Shown: piece by piece, positions 9,229 through 17,247 of the stretch | Layout: every line of letters begins with the position of its first letter | Numbering within the stretch: the stretch's first letter is position 1 | Source: Thiopontia sp964344135 | GTDB lineage: Bacteria; Pseudomonadota; Gammaproteobacteria; GCF-002020875 | Direction of reading: 5' to 3' | Assembly: GCA_964344135.1 (NCBI GenBank) | Contig: CAYFMF010000012.1 | Coordinates: 1 to 45,229 of the forward strand | Length of the DNA stretch: 45,229 nucleotides | The notes under the pieces: generated by a model | Database searches by the model: none | What the model was told of the DNA's origin: nothing | Seen by the model: only the letters and a program-made list of their open reading frames with translations | Made by a program: the position numbers and the translations under genes

Positions 9229-10392
9229 ATGACAACCGGACCACGTGAGATCAACACCCCCTTTCGTCCCATCCCGCTGGATGTGCCTGAGGGGATGAAG
9301 CCCAACGAGTTCTTCAACAGCACAGAGAACCTCAACGATCTGGAGCACAACAATGGTCTGCTGAGAAACCCGGAAAACCTGCTGCTCTACCGCAAGGCGC
9401 TGGGCCACAGTACCACCTTTGATACCTCCATCATCTACAACACTTCCAAGACCATCCTCAACCCACTGGGGCGCCCGGTGCGGCGGACCCAGGTTCCCGA
9501 AGAGGTGAAGAGTGTCTGGAACCGGATGAACCAGATTGTGATCGAATACATGCTGGAGGAGTTTCCGGATCCCGCCGAGGCGCTGGTTCTGGCTGGTGAG
9601 GCGAGCCTGGATGCCACCTGGTCACTCACCTCCCCGGGTGTACCGAGCATTCGCATGCTCCACAACCACTTTATTGTCTTTGAGATGAGTGCGCTGGAGA
9701 GCGCCCCGATGGCTGATCCCGGCAACCCCAATCTCACCGATGGTGGGCAGCACAGCCTCTTTCAGGCCTACATCCGCGAGGTCTATCAGAACTTCTTCTC
9801 CTTCCTCGATCTGCAGATACTCAAACCGGTTGATGAGGATGTCGCAACGATTGGACTGACCGGCTACCCACAGGGGCTACCCAGCTGGGAGATCCAGGGG
9901 GGGGCCGAGGCGCTGAAGGATATCTGCTTCTGGCGGGAGTATGACCTGGTGCTCAAGGGGTTCATCGACTTCTACAAGACCTTCTTCACCCAGGTCTCAA
10001 CCCGCAATGCCCCGCTCCCCAGGGATGCCTGGTTTCCTGAACAGGTGGAGCGCAAGCTGCTCTTCAATAATGATTTTCTCGCTGCTGCAAAGAAGGTGCG
10101 GGAGCAATGCATTGTCGATGCCAAGTATGCCAACGCAATTCGCTGGCAGCCCGCCTTCAAGCAGCTGATCTACCGCAATGATGAGGGCAAGCTCATTGTC
10201 ACCATCAGCCAGAACTCAATCGGCAACGCGATCACCGAGCTACTGGGTGTGGTCGTCAGTCGCACTCCGGATGCCGAGGCCTACGCCGAGCACGAACCCG
10301 CACTGATTGAGCACCTGCTGGAGGTAAGGCGCCGCCTGATTGATGCCGATCTCGGCCACGGTATTGCAACTGCACACTGGGGGAGCGGGTAG
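9229..10392 (+). CDS. Conserved-looking protein of unknown function, 387 aa
   Basis: A soluble 387-residue protein, rich in Phe, Asn and Glu, with no signal peptide, membrane segment or metal-binding Cys cluster that I recognise. Notable segments are MLHNHFIVFEMSALES near 143-158 and an aromatic, probably helical stretch around 170-260. A plus-strand TATAAT (9194-9199) lies 29 nt upstream of the ATG, and AGGA at 9219 gives a usable ribosome binding site. It diverges from the addAB-like pair over 59 bp. Codon use matches its neighbours. I do not assign a function. Confidence 0.8.
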   Translation: MTTGPREINTPFRPIPLDVPEGMKPNEFFNSTENLNDLEHNNGLLRNPENLLLYRKALGHSTTFDTSIIYNTSKTILNPLGRPVRRTQVPEEVKSVWNRMNQIVIEYMLEEFPDPAEALVLAGEASLDATWSLTSPGVPSIRMLHNHFIVFEMSALESAPMADPGNPNLTDGGQHSLFQAYIREVYQNFFSFLDLQILKPVDEDVATIGLTGYPQGLPSWEIQGGAEALKDICFWREYDLVLKGFIDFYKTFFTQVSTRNAPLPRDAWFPEQVERKLLFNNDFLAAAKKVREQCIVDAKYANAIRWQPAFKQLIYRNDEGKLIVTISQNSIGNAITELLGVVVSRTPDAEAYAEHEPALIEHLLEVRRRLIDADLGHGIATAHWGSG

Positions 10393-10450
10393 CCACCACT
10401 CGATTTTGTTGTGCTGGATCCCATCCAGTCAACAGATCAGCTGCTGGTGG

Positions 10451-10540
10451 TCAGAATGCGGCGAACAGGAGAAAGGCAAGCAAAACGATCACCACCGCAA
10501 GGGTGATCAGGATGATATTGAAACTGGTGTTTGGATCCAT
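10451..10540 (-). CDS. 29-residue single-pass membrane peptide
   Basis: ATG at 10540 to TGA at 10451-10453. The translation begins MDPNTSFN and continues as an unbroken hydrophobic helix rich in Ile, Leu, Val and Ala to the C-terminus ending FAAF. AGGGA lies about 7 nt upstream of the ATG. The composition is that of a small inner-membrane protein, too short for ordinary gene callers. No homolog is recognised. It lies between the 3' end of the 387-residue gene (convergent) and a minus-strand terminator, so it would need its own promoter between about 10541 and 10600. Confidence 0.45.
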   Translation of the reverse strand: MDPNTSFNIILITLAVVIVLLAFLLFAAF

Positions 10541-10598
10541 GCAGTTTCCCTGTAGAGACTACTCCTGTTTCTGCTTCGATTAGCGTAGCAGTTACAGG

Positions 10599-10634
10599 AA
10601 AAAAACATCAATTGCCCTCCATGGCAACTGATGT
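10599..10634 (-). terminator. Rho-independent terminator, leftward
   Basis: Read leftwards, the stem ACATCA-x-TTGCC pairs with GGCAA-x-TGATGT (10605-10616 with 10623-10634, one internal mismatch, 6-nt loop) and is followed by seven T residues (A run 10599-10605 on the plus strand). It would end a leftward transcript from the 10726-10857 ORF. Confidence 0.6.
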
Positions 10635-10725
10635 CAGATGGCTGAACCAATGTCGAAGCAGTCCAGCCACTCCTCCTCTATGCTGCCCAACCTCCCTGTT
10701 GGGCACTCCCTCCCGGAAAGATTGA

Positions 10726-10857
10726 TCAGTTGAGGAGTAGCTGCGCCACGGATGAGGAGATTCCACGGTCCGACAGGCTCATTAGCAGCGTAAAGAGCGT
10801 TACCAGAGCAACTCCACTCACCACCGAACCACAAAATCTGCAGACCACCAAATCCAT
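10726..10857 (-). CDS. 43-residue membrane peptide with CxxC
   Basis: ATG 10857 (a second in-frame ATG lies directly before it at 10860) to TGA 10726-10728. The peptide begins MDLVVCRFCGSVV, continues as one hydrophobic helix (about residues 10-28), and ends in a polar SDRGISSS segment. GGAG lies 6 nt upstream of the chosen ATG. The CRFC pair near the N-terminus could be redox-active or bind metal. A 7-bp perfect hairpin (10685-10691 with 10698-10704) and the terminator at 10599-10634 follow, consistent with a short transcript. An alternative 85-codon frame on the same strand looks compositionally random. Support is only moderate. Confidence 0.4.
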   Translation of the reverse strand: MDLVVCRFCGSVVSGVALVTLFTLLMSLSDRGISSSVAQLLLN

Positions 10858-11065
10858 CATCCTCTCCATCCCTCTCCCCCTGCTCTCTCAACGTGATTTA
10901 TCCGTTATTACAAGCAAGTCCTGTACCACAAAGACAATAGCTTGTTATTCAACAGATTATTGAGTTGCGCAAGAGCGCGATGTGAACGTTTCGTTCAGCA
11001 GAGAGGCGGCTATTGAATCGATTGTTCAACCGGTTGCCGGTACCACCACAGGGTTCGGGAGACAA

Positions 11066-11094
11066 AAAAACCCAGCTCACTGAGCTGGGTTTTT
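11066..11094. terminator. Bidirectional Rho-independent terminator
   Basis: CCCAGCTCA / TGAGCTGGG with a 1-nt spacer (effective loop CACTG), flanked by A5 on the left and T5 on the right, so it works on either strand. It lies 23 nt beyond the stop of the 52-residue ORF and probably closes the leftward sulfur-cluster transcript. Confidence 0.85.
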
Positions 11095-11116
11095 AATTCC
11101 CCGAAGTAAACCGAGA

Positions 11117-11275
11117 TTATGGCTTCTTGGGAGTCTGGTATGGGACCTCTTTCTGGAACTCTTCCCAGATTGTCTCATAACCAACAAAGCCCTGCTCATT
11201 CGGCGCTTTCTGACGGGTTGTCACGAAACGGGCATGACCTGTAGGAACCGTTGGTTTTGTGTTTTCTTCGCTCAT
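11117..11275 (-). CDS. 52-residue soluble protein at the end of the sulfur cluster
   Basis: ATG 11275 to TAA 11117-11119; sequence begins MSEENTKPTVPTGHARFV and ends PYQTPKKP. AGAGGTG with a 5-7 nt spacing upstream is a strong ribosome binding site. The protein is polar and charged, with no Cys and no membrane segment; a central segment GFVGYETIWEEF looks structured and both ends look flexible. It is followed after 23 nt by a strong terminator and preceded by slyD on the same strand (106-nt gap). I do not recognise the family. Position suggests co-expression with the SlyD-like and 116-residue proteins downstream of aprA. Confidence 0.65.
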   Translation of the reverse strand: MSEENTKPTVPTGHARFVTTRQKAPNEQGFVGYETIWEEFQKEVPYQTPKKP

Positions 11276-11381
11276 AAATCACCTCTTGCTAAAAAAAATC
11301 GATGATGGCCACTACAAGTGGTTTGCAGCTAAAAACCATCTGATATCTGTTATAAAAAAATCCTTGATCGTTAACTGCTAC

Positions 11382-11897
11382 CTACTGCGATTGGGCCAAT
11401 TCTACCATGTTCTCAATATCCGGCTCCGGTTCAACCGGCCCGCCCAACTCGATCTCCTCCTCGGTTGCATCACGCACAGTGAGAATCTCAAGCTTGAACA
11501 GAAGATCCCGTCCACAGAGTGGATTATTGCCATCAATGGTCAGGCTCTTCTCATCAACACGGGTCACCAGGAAGTTCCTGGTATCACCCTTGTCATTCTC
11601 CATGACAATGGTGGTTCCAACCTCATGGTACGCCTCGGGCACATTCTCGAGATAATCGGTAATGACCAGAGACTCATCACGCTTGCCGTAGATCAGATCG
11701 CCCTCAATGGGAACCTCAATCACCTCACCAACAGTGCACCCCTCGAGAGCCTCCATAATGGGCTCGGAGAGAATCTCACTCTGCCCATGAAGGTAACCAA
11801 TAGGAAATTCTACAGTGCTCAGTACCGCCCCACTCTTCTGATCCAGAACCTGGTAGGTCAGCTCAACAAGCTTGTTTTCCTGTATGGTCTCACTCAT
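11382..11897 (-). CDS. FKBP-type peptidyl-prolyl isomerase, SlyD-like
   Basis: A 171-residue cytoplasmic proline isomerase/chaperone. The N-terminal FKBP half contains VELTYQVLD and FPIGYLHGQ; the inserted IF (flap) chaperone domain spans about residues 70-125; and DGNNPLCGRDLLFKLEIL matches the conserved DGNHPLAG segment of SlyD. The His/Cys-rich metal-binding tail of E. coli SlyD is replaced by an acidic tail. It starts 14 nt after the stop of the 116-residue gene. Downstream of aprA, it may help fold or assemble the sulfur enzymes (inference). Confidence 0.88.
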   Translation of the reverse strand: MSETIQENKLVELTYQVLDQKSGAVLSTVEFPIGYLHGQSEILSEPIMEALEGCTVGEVIEVPIEGDLIYGKRDESLVITDYLENVPEAYHEVGTTIVMENDKGDTRNFLVTRVDEKSLTIDGNNPLCGRDLLFKLEILTVRDATEEEIELGGPVEPEPDIENMVELAQSQ

Positions 11898-11911
11898 AAC
11901 GGTCTACACAA

Positions 11912-12262
11912 CTAGAAGATGGATGCACTGAAGATTTTGACCTGATCATTTTCATAACCCAGTACCAGTCTGCCGAGCCACTCTCCCTCCTTCTCGGTGC
12001 TGCGCACCCGAAACAGGACAGTGACATGCTCGCCGCGACGGATCATCCCGAGGTAGTCAGACTCCTCGGAGAGGTTTCGTGCCAATTGACTCTTGGCAAA
12101 CTGCTTTCCAACCTCGATCTCATTGAGACCAAACAGAAGGTCATGGGAGAAGTGACGGGTAAACATTCCATACTCACCCTCGTTGGAGTACTTGATCAGG
12201 TCGTTCCACATTGGAAGACCCACCTCCAGTATCTCCTCGTCACTGTTGTCGATAATGTTCAT
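11912..12262 (-). CDS. Unknown 116-residue protein downstream of aprA
   Basis: A small acidic soluble protein, beginning MNIIDNSDEEILEVGLPMW. The alternation of a helical N-terminus with later strands (EHVTVLFRVRS, EWLGRLVLGYEND, QVKIFSASIF) resembles the NTF2-like cone fold, but I cannot confirm that. AGGA lies about 9 nt upstream of the ATG. It lies 123 nt beyond aprA, after a terminator-like structure, and 14 nt before slyD, with which it appears to form a unit. Function unknown. Confidence 0.75.
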   Translation of the reverse strand: MNIIDNSDEEILEVGLPMWNDLIKYSNEGEYGMFTRHFSHDLLFGLNEIEVGKQFAKSQLARNLSEESDYLGMIRRGEHVTVLFRVRSTEKEGEWLGRLVLGYENDQVKIFSASIF

Positions 12263-12313
12263 TCAAAAATCCTGAATTCCCAGCTTCACAGTCATAACAA
12301 TCCGGGTCGATCC

Positions 12314-12359
12314 AAAAAAAAGATCAACAAACGAGTGTATGCACATTCGAATGTTGATC
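12314..12359 (-). terminator. Terminator or attenuator after aprA
   Basis: Read leftwards, GATCAACA (12352-12359 on the minus strand) pairs with TGTTGATC (12322-12329) across a 22-nt loop that contains the self-complementary ATTCGAAT, followed by eight T residues (A run 12314-12321). A second hairpin, GATCCAT-CA-ATGGATC (12372-12387), sits on the aprA stop codon and lacks a T run, so it may be a 3' stabiliser. Together they would limit, but not necessarily block, readthrough into the 116-residue gene and slyD. Confidence 0.55.
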
Positions 12360-12385
12360 CTTTATTGAACCGATCCATCAATGGA

Positions 12386-14278
12386 TCAGGCTGCCTCGTC
12401 TTCCTGTCCCTCGTGCTCCTCATCGAACAGGTGATACAGTGGAGCCTTCTCCATGGTGTATTCACCCGTCTTCGGATCACGGCGAGAGACGGTCAGAACA
12501 TGCCAGTTCTCATCATCCAGCTTCAGCGCGTCACCACGGTAGTAGTAACCCGGCCAGCGTGTCTCCTTGCGGAACAGAGTGTGATGCATGACAGACTCGG
12601 AGGCGAGCAGACGATGCTTCAGCTCCCATGCGCGCAGCAGCTCATGAACATCGGAGGCAGCAACCTTCTCCAGATCCTCTTCCAGAGTCTTCATCTTCTT
12701 CAGACCGATATTCAGCAGCTTGTCATTGGTCATGTAGTTCACAGTTACACCACCCGCGTACTCATCCATCAGCTTCTGGAGGCGATCCAGCCCCTGACGT
12801 GGATTGATGTAGTTCGGATTAACGGAACCGGCAACGATATGGTTGCGGTTGACCGTGTAGTGCTCCATTGGCTTGTAGATCTCTTCCTTGCGATCACTGA
12901 CCTGCTTCTCGGAGACCACAATTCCATCAGCCTTGCCATCATCAATGTACTTGCAGGCAGCCTTGGCAGCCAGACGACCCTCAGTGAAAGAACCGGAGGA
13001 GAATGCGTGTGGCGTACCACCAACGGCATCACCAGCACCAAACAGACCCTCAACAGTCGTCATACGGTTGTAACCCCAGAAGTACTCATCTGGAGAGACA
13101 TCCTCAGGACCGGAACACCACGCACCACAACCGGTTGCGTGTGAGCCCATGACGTATGGCTCAGAGGTGGTCAGCTCAGGGTTCTCATACTTTGGATTCA
13201 CGTCGGTTGCGGCCCACAGTACAGCCTGACCAACCGTCATGCCGAGGAAGTTATGCCAACCGATCTCCTCGAGATGTGGATCCTGGAAGGAGTGCATGGT
13301 AACCATGTGGATTGGACCACGACCTGCATTGACCTCGTTGATCAGTGCGTGGTTACGCAGACAGGTTGGGATTGGACGATGCGTTCTGTGTGAGACCTCA
13401 GGGTCGAGATACTCCTTGCCCACCATCTTCTGCAGCTCAGGGAACCACTTGGACTCATACTCCTCACCATTACAGTTCTGGGTGTAGGTCTTGAGGTGGA
13501 GGAAGTAGGCACCTACAGGGCCATATCCATCCTTGAATCGAGCCAGTACGATACGGTTCTCCATCTGAGTCATCTTCGCGCCCGCCTGGATCATCAGACC
13601 ATAGGCAGAACCGGAGGACCATGGCGCGTACCATACACGTCCCGCACCCTCACCCACAGAGCGAGGCTTGAAGATGTTGGATGCACCACCGGCACCAACA
13701 ACAACGGTCTTGGACTTGAATACGTGGTAGTTACCAGTACGGACGTTGAAGCCAACCGCACCCGCAACACGATTCTCCTTGCTCTCATCCATCAGCAGAT
13801 GAGTAACACAGATACGGTTGTAGACCTTGTCCGCAGACTTCTTGGCAGCGTCAGCCACAAGCGGCTTGTAGGACTCACCATGAATCATGATCTGCCAGCG
13901 CCCCTCACGCAGATAGGCACCCGTCTTCGGGTTGCGCATGATCGGCATGCCCCACTCCTCGAACTGGTGTACAGCAGAATCCACGTGACGTGCCATATCA
14001 AAGGCGAGGTCCTCACGAACCATACCCATCAGGTCGATACGTGCATAGCGAACGTGATCCTCTGGATTGTTCTCACCGAAACGGGTTCCCATGTAGCAGT
14101 TAATTGCATAGAGACCCTGTGCAACAGCACCGGAACGGTTGATGTTTGCCTTCTCGGCGATGACGATTTTCTTGTCCTGGCCCCAGAAGCGTGCCTCCCA
14201 GGCCGCACCGGTACCGCCGAGTCCTGCACCCGCTACCAGGATATCGATATTGTCTTCTACGATCGTTTTGTAAGCCAT
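12386..14278 (-). CDS. aprA: Adenylylsulfate reductase alpha subunit
   Basis: FAD-containing catalytic subunit of APS reductase; in sulfur oxidisers it forms APS from sulfite and AMP in the cytoplasm, passing electrons to AprB. The 630-residue length fits. The N-terminal dinucleotide fold (DILVAGAGLGGTGAAWEA, about 12-29) is followed by NRSGAVAQGLYAINCYMG, RWQIMIHGES and RPIPTCLRNHALINEVNAGRG, all typical of dissimilatory AprA. Its ATG overlaps the aprB stop by one base (TAATG), indicating coupled translation. It is the last gene of the sat-aprM-aprB-aprA unit. Confidence 0.98.
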   Translation of the reverse strand: MAYKTIVEDNIDILVAGAGLGGTGAAWEARFWGQDKKIVIAEKANINRSGAVAQGLYAINCYMGTRFGENNPEDHVRYARIDLMGMVREDLAFDMARHVDSAVHQFEEWGMPIMRNPKTGAYLREGRWQIMIHGESYKPLVADAAKKSADKVYNRICVTHLLMDESKENRVAGAVGFNVRTGNYHVFKSKTVVVGAGGASNIFKPRSVGEGAGRVWYAPWSSGSAYGLMIQAGAKMTQMENRIVLARFKDGYGPVGAYFLHLKTYTQNCNGEEYESKWFPELQKMVGKEYLDPEVSHRTHRPIPTCLRNHALINEVNAGRGPIHMVTMHSFQDPHLEEIGWHNFLGMTVGQAVLWAATDVNPKYENPELTTSEPYVMGSHATGCGAWCSGPEDVSPDEYFWGYNRMTTVEGLFGAGDAVGGTPHAFSSGSFTEGRLAAKAACKYIDDGKADGIVVSEKQVSDRKEEIYKPMEHYTVNRNHIVAGSVNPNYINPRQGLDRLQKLMDEYAGGVTVNYMTNDKLLNIGLKKMKTLEEDLEKVAASDVHELLRAWELKHRLLASESVMHHTLFRKETRWPGYYYRGDALKLDDENWHVLTVSRRDPKTGEYTMEKAPLYHLFDEEHEGQEDEAA

Positions 14279-14763
14279 TAGTGATACACCCCTTCTTTCA
14301 TGATCAGACCATTGGACTCGAGAGTGTGCAGACCACCATCATCGAGACGAATGTATTTAGGTTCGTTATAGAGACGCTGGTCGTCAGCACGCTGCTCAGC
14401 AGTTGGCGCAGCAACATCAGCCAGCTGAGGAATATGCTCACGCCAGGGCTTGGTTGTGATTGGAGCCAGCAGATTCAGGTCCATCTCACCGTTGCGGGAC
14501 TTGATGCGCCAGGCAATAACACCCTTCTCCTCATCACGATCCGCACGAACCGAATGGCCCAGAGGGGCGAAGTCGGCATAGCCACGAACATCAATAGCAT
14601 GGTGAGGGCAGGCCTTCACGCATGAGTAGCACTCCCAACACATGTTGGGCTCAATATTGTAGGCACGACGATATTTATCATCGATATGCATAATGTCGGA
14701 TGGACAGATATCAACACAGTGGCCGCATCCATCACAACGAGTCATATATACAAAAGTAGGCAT
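14278..14763 (-). CDS. aprB: Adenylylsulfate reductase beta subunit
   Basis: Electron-transfer partner of AprA, with two [4Fe-4S] clusters. Residues C10, C13, C16 and C20 (CDGCGHCVDICP) and C42, C45, C48 and C52 (CWECYSCVKACP) are all present. The C-terminal tail (about residues 80-161) is the extension that wraps around AprA in known structures. Length 161 residues is usual. It lies 33 nt after aprM and overlaps aprA by one base. Confidence 0.98.
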   Translation of the reverse strand: MPTFVYMTRCDGCGHCVDICPSDIMHIDDKYRRAYNIEPNMCWECYSCVKACPHHAIDVRGYADFAPLGHSVRADRDEEKGVIAWRIKSRNGEMDLNLLAPITTKPWREHIPQLADVAAPTAEQRADDQRLYNEPKYIRLDDGGLHTLESNGLIMKEGVYH

Positions 14764-14796
14764 AATCTTTCCTTTTCGTTTCGATTAATCTTTAGA

Positions 14797-15618
14797 TCAG
14801 TAATGGTTTGGCTCTTCGTTCTTGATGCCGAGCCCCATGTAACCAGGGTTTTTGCCCATGTACTCCGGGATGTCCGGATAGCGTGCATGTGTTGCAGGGT
14901 CTGACAGATCAGGGATCTCGGGCAGATTCTCGTTGGAACCATCCGCATGAACCACACGCTTGTTATAAGCTGCGGCAGGCTTGAAGAACATATGGGAGAA
15001 CTTGGACCAGTAGACACCACCAAACAGTGAGGCTGTGGAGAGGATTACCAGAACAAACCAGATTCCGGTGCCTCCGCCAGTCAGTGACCAGCCCAGAGCA
15101 GTTGTAGAGGTCGCCATCAGTGAGAGGCTGAACAGATCTCTTTTGATCTTGATGTTGGTCCAGGTGTTGCCCTCGGCAGCCACATCAACCTTGAATACAA
15201 ACCAGAACCACCAGCTACCGACAAACAGGCTGAGCGCACCCAGGTGCCAGAAGAGATTCAGGGTTGAATCTGCAGCATTATTGCCAAAGATCATCATTGC
15301 AGTGGTTGCACAGAATGAGATAAAGCCATACATGGTCAACAGGTGGACAAGGCGACGTGTCTGGTTGCAGAACTCTCCGGAGAGTGCCACATCGGTAACA
15401 ATGGTCTTGACCAGGATTGAACCTGCAGGGGCAGTTTTTGTTGCATTCTTCTTTGCCTTATCGGCATTCTCGAAGAAGTATTGAGCGCTCTTCTTGTGCA
15501 TCATATCCAGCACTGTCATGACGACAACCAGCGCAACCATTACAATCACATACATCTGCATGGACTCAAGTGAGATACCTGCATCCAGCAATGAAGCGAT
15601 AGGGGTATTACTTAACAT
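14797..15618 (-). CDS. aprM: APS reductase membrane anchor AprM
   Basis: A 273-residue integral membrane protein with about five hydrophobic segments (near residues 20-40, 93-112, 124-143, 165-180 and 183-203) and a hydrophilic C-terminal tail (YPDIPEYMGKNPGYMGLG). Its position between sat and aprB is that known from purple and other sulfur-oxidising gammaproteobacteria, where AprM is proposed to link AprBA to the quinone pool in place of QmoABC. GAGGAAAA upstream is a good ribosome binding site. Electron-transfer function is family knowledge, not visible here: few conserved haem ligands stand out. Confidence 0.9.
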   Translation of the reverse strand: MLSNTPIASLLDAGISLESMQMYVIVMVALVVVMTVLDMMHKKSAQYFFENADKAKKNATKTAPAGSILVKTIVTDVALSGEFCNQTRRLVHLLTMYGFISFCATTAMMIFGNNAADSTLNLFWHLGALSLFVGSWWFWFVFKVDVAAEGNTWTNIKIKRDLFSLSLMATSTTALGWSLTGGGTGIWFVLVILSTASLFGGVYWSKFSHMFFKPAAAYNKRVVHADGSNENLPEIPDLSDPATHARYPDIPEYMGKNPGYMGLGIKNEEPNHY

Positions 15619-15673
15619 AGTATTTTCCTCTTAATAAAAAATCAAAAATGGATATTCAATAACCAAGAACGAG

Positions 15674-16891
15674 CTACTGGGCAGAGTGCCCCTTCATCTC
15701 AATCTTTACATTCTCATCATCACTCAGCCCGGCATAGTACTTCTTGAGTACCGCAGCCACTTCCGGACGACTGAATGTTGCGGGAAGATCCTCGCCCTCA
15801 GACAGCATCTTGCGTACCTTGGTGCCCGAAAGCAGTACACGGTCATCCTTGCCATGTGGGCAGGTCTTCATTGAGGCCATGCCGCCACATGCATGACACC
15901 AGAAGGTCCAGTCAATCCTCAGAGGCTGAGTCTCCAGGGAGCCCTCAGGGATCTCATCAAAAATCGACTGCGCATCAAATGGACCGTAGTAGTCACCCAC
16001 ACCTGCGTGGTCACGACCCACAATCAGGTGTGAACAGCCATAGTTCTGGCGGAAGACTGCGTGCAGCAGTGCCTCACGAGGACCGGCAAAACGCATATCC
16101 AGCGGATAACCGGCCTGCACCACACTGTTGGGTACAAAGTAGTTGTCGATCAGTGTCTGAATCGCCTCGGAGCGCACTTCTGCAGGGATATCTCCCTCCT
16201 TCAGCTTGCCCAGTGTAGAGTGGACCAGAACACCATCCAGGGTCTCTACTGCAATCTTGGCCAGATACTCATGCGAACGGTGCATAGGGTTCCGGGTCTG
16301 GAATGCTGCAATAGTATTCCACCCCTTGGACTCAAACAGCGCACGGGTCTGCTCCGGAGTCATGAACTGCTCACCGTAGGTCTCTGGGAACCCGCCCAGT
16401 GAGAGCACCTTGATGGAGCCTGCCAGGTTGACATCACCCTGATCCATCACCATCTTGACACCAGGGTGCTCGAGGTCTGTCGTCTTGTATACAGACATGC
16501 ACTCATGCTCTTTGTCGATGCCGTACTTCTCGGTGACGGTCATGGTGGCAACAATCTCGCCACTCTCGCCATCAACCAGGGCAACATCGCACCCCTCAGG
16601 GGCACTCTCGGCAGTTGCAGCATCGGTAGAGAGTGTTACCGGGATGGGCCAGAAGAGGCCACTCTCCATGGTGTAGTTGTCACAGACCCCCTTCCAGTCT
16701 GCATGGTTCATGAAGCCGTCCAGTGGAGTAAATCCACCGATACCCATCATGTAGATGTCACCGGCCTCACGTGAAGTAATATTGATCCTGGGAAGTGTTT
16801 CCGCACGCGCCTTCTCATCCTCAAGCGCAGTTCCCTCAAGCAGTAGTGGCTTCAACTCACCGCCACCGTGTGGATTGACTAGATTTGACAT
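15674..16891 (-). CDS. sat: Dissimilatory ATP sulfurylase
   Basis: Converts APS plus pyrophosphate to sulfate and ATP in the oxidative direction, giving substrate-level phosphorylation. The 405-residue protein carries the nucleotidyltransferase signatures QTRNPMHRSHEYL and GRDHAGVGDYYGPFDA and a late zinc-type pair (FWCHACGGMASMKTCPHG). ATG 16891 was chosen over an upstream ATG at 16915 because AAAGGAAA lies at correct spacing just before it and the MSNLVNPHGGGEL start is family-like. It is first in the leftward sat-aprM-aprB-aprA unit, with a long leader to the candidate promoter near 17114. Confidence 0.97.
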   Translation of the reverse strand: MSNLVNPHGGGELKPLLLEGTALEDEKARAETLPRINITSREAGDIYMMGIGGFTPLDGFMNHADWKGVCDNYTMESGLFWPIPVTLSTDAATAESAPEGCDVALVDGESGEIVATMTVTEKYGIDKEHECMSVYKTTDLEHPGVKMVMDQGDVNLAGSIKVLSLGGFPETYGEQFMTPEQTRALFESKGWNTIAAFQTRNPMHRSHEYLAKIAVETLDGVLVHSTLGKLKEGDIPAEVRSEAIQTLIDNYFVPNSVVQAGYPLDMRFAGPREALLHAVFRQNYGCSHLIVGRDHAGVGDYYGPFDAQSIFDEIPEGSLETQPLRIDWTFWCHACGGMASMKTCPHGKDDRVLLSGTKVRKMLSEGEDLPATFSRPEVAAVLKKYYAGLSDDENVKIEMKGHSAQ

Positions 16892-17113
16892 AGTTTCCTT
16901 TCTATATAGGGTCACTCAACTGTTGAACGACTCAGGTTGTCTACCGGGGTACCGGCATCACTGCCCCCAACCCCGACCACTCTGGTTTAATCAGCCGTGC
17001 AACTCTATCTCCTCTGCTACACCATTCAAGCAGGGAAATCTTCTTTTGATATAAGCTCGCCTTATTGGTTAAAGATAATTTTATGATGGACTGATGATGA
17101 ATTGAAAAAATTG

Positions 17114-17171
17114 ATTATAGAAAACCATGGAATACTCAGTTTATTCTTATTATTCAGTAGGTTAATAAGAA
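17114..17171 (-). promoter_or_regulatory. Candidate sat promoter with 9-bp dyad operator
   Basis: A perfect leftward TATAAT lies at 17114-17119 (-35 poor). Upstream of it, TTCTTATTA (17144-17152) and TAATAAGAA (17163-17171) form a perfect 9-bp inverted repeat with a 10-bp spacer, centred about 50 bp before the inferred start near 17107. That position suits an activator. The same dyad is also upstream of the divergent gene at 17248. A smaller repeat AGCAGA / TCTGCT (17181-17199) follows. The rest of the 356-bp gap between sat and 17248 is AT-rich, with no ORF that I support. Confidence 0.4.
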
Positions 17172-17247
17172 ACACCTGACAGCAGAAAAAACATCTGCTA
17201 GACTCTCAATTAACCAACCTTTTTACTCAGCAATCATCACCGTTCCC

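Noticed and set aside
10634..10891. 85-codon minus-strand frame overlapping the 43-residue ORF
   Set aside because: Composition looks random and it runs into the terminator; the shorter frame has a better ribosome binding site and a membrane helix.
12026..13144. Long plus-strand open frame opposite aprA and the 116-residue gene
   Set aside because: It spans two convincing minus-strand genes and lacks any recognisable motif or ribosome binding site.
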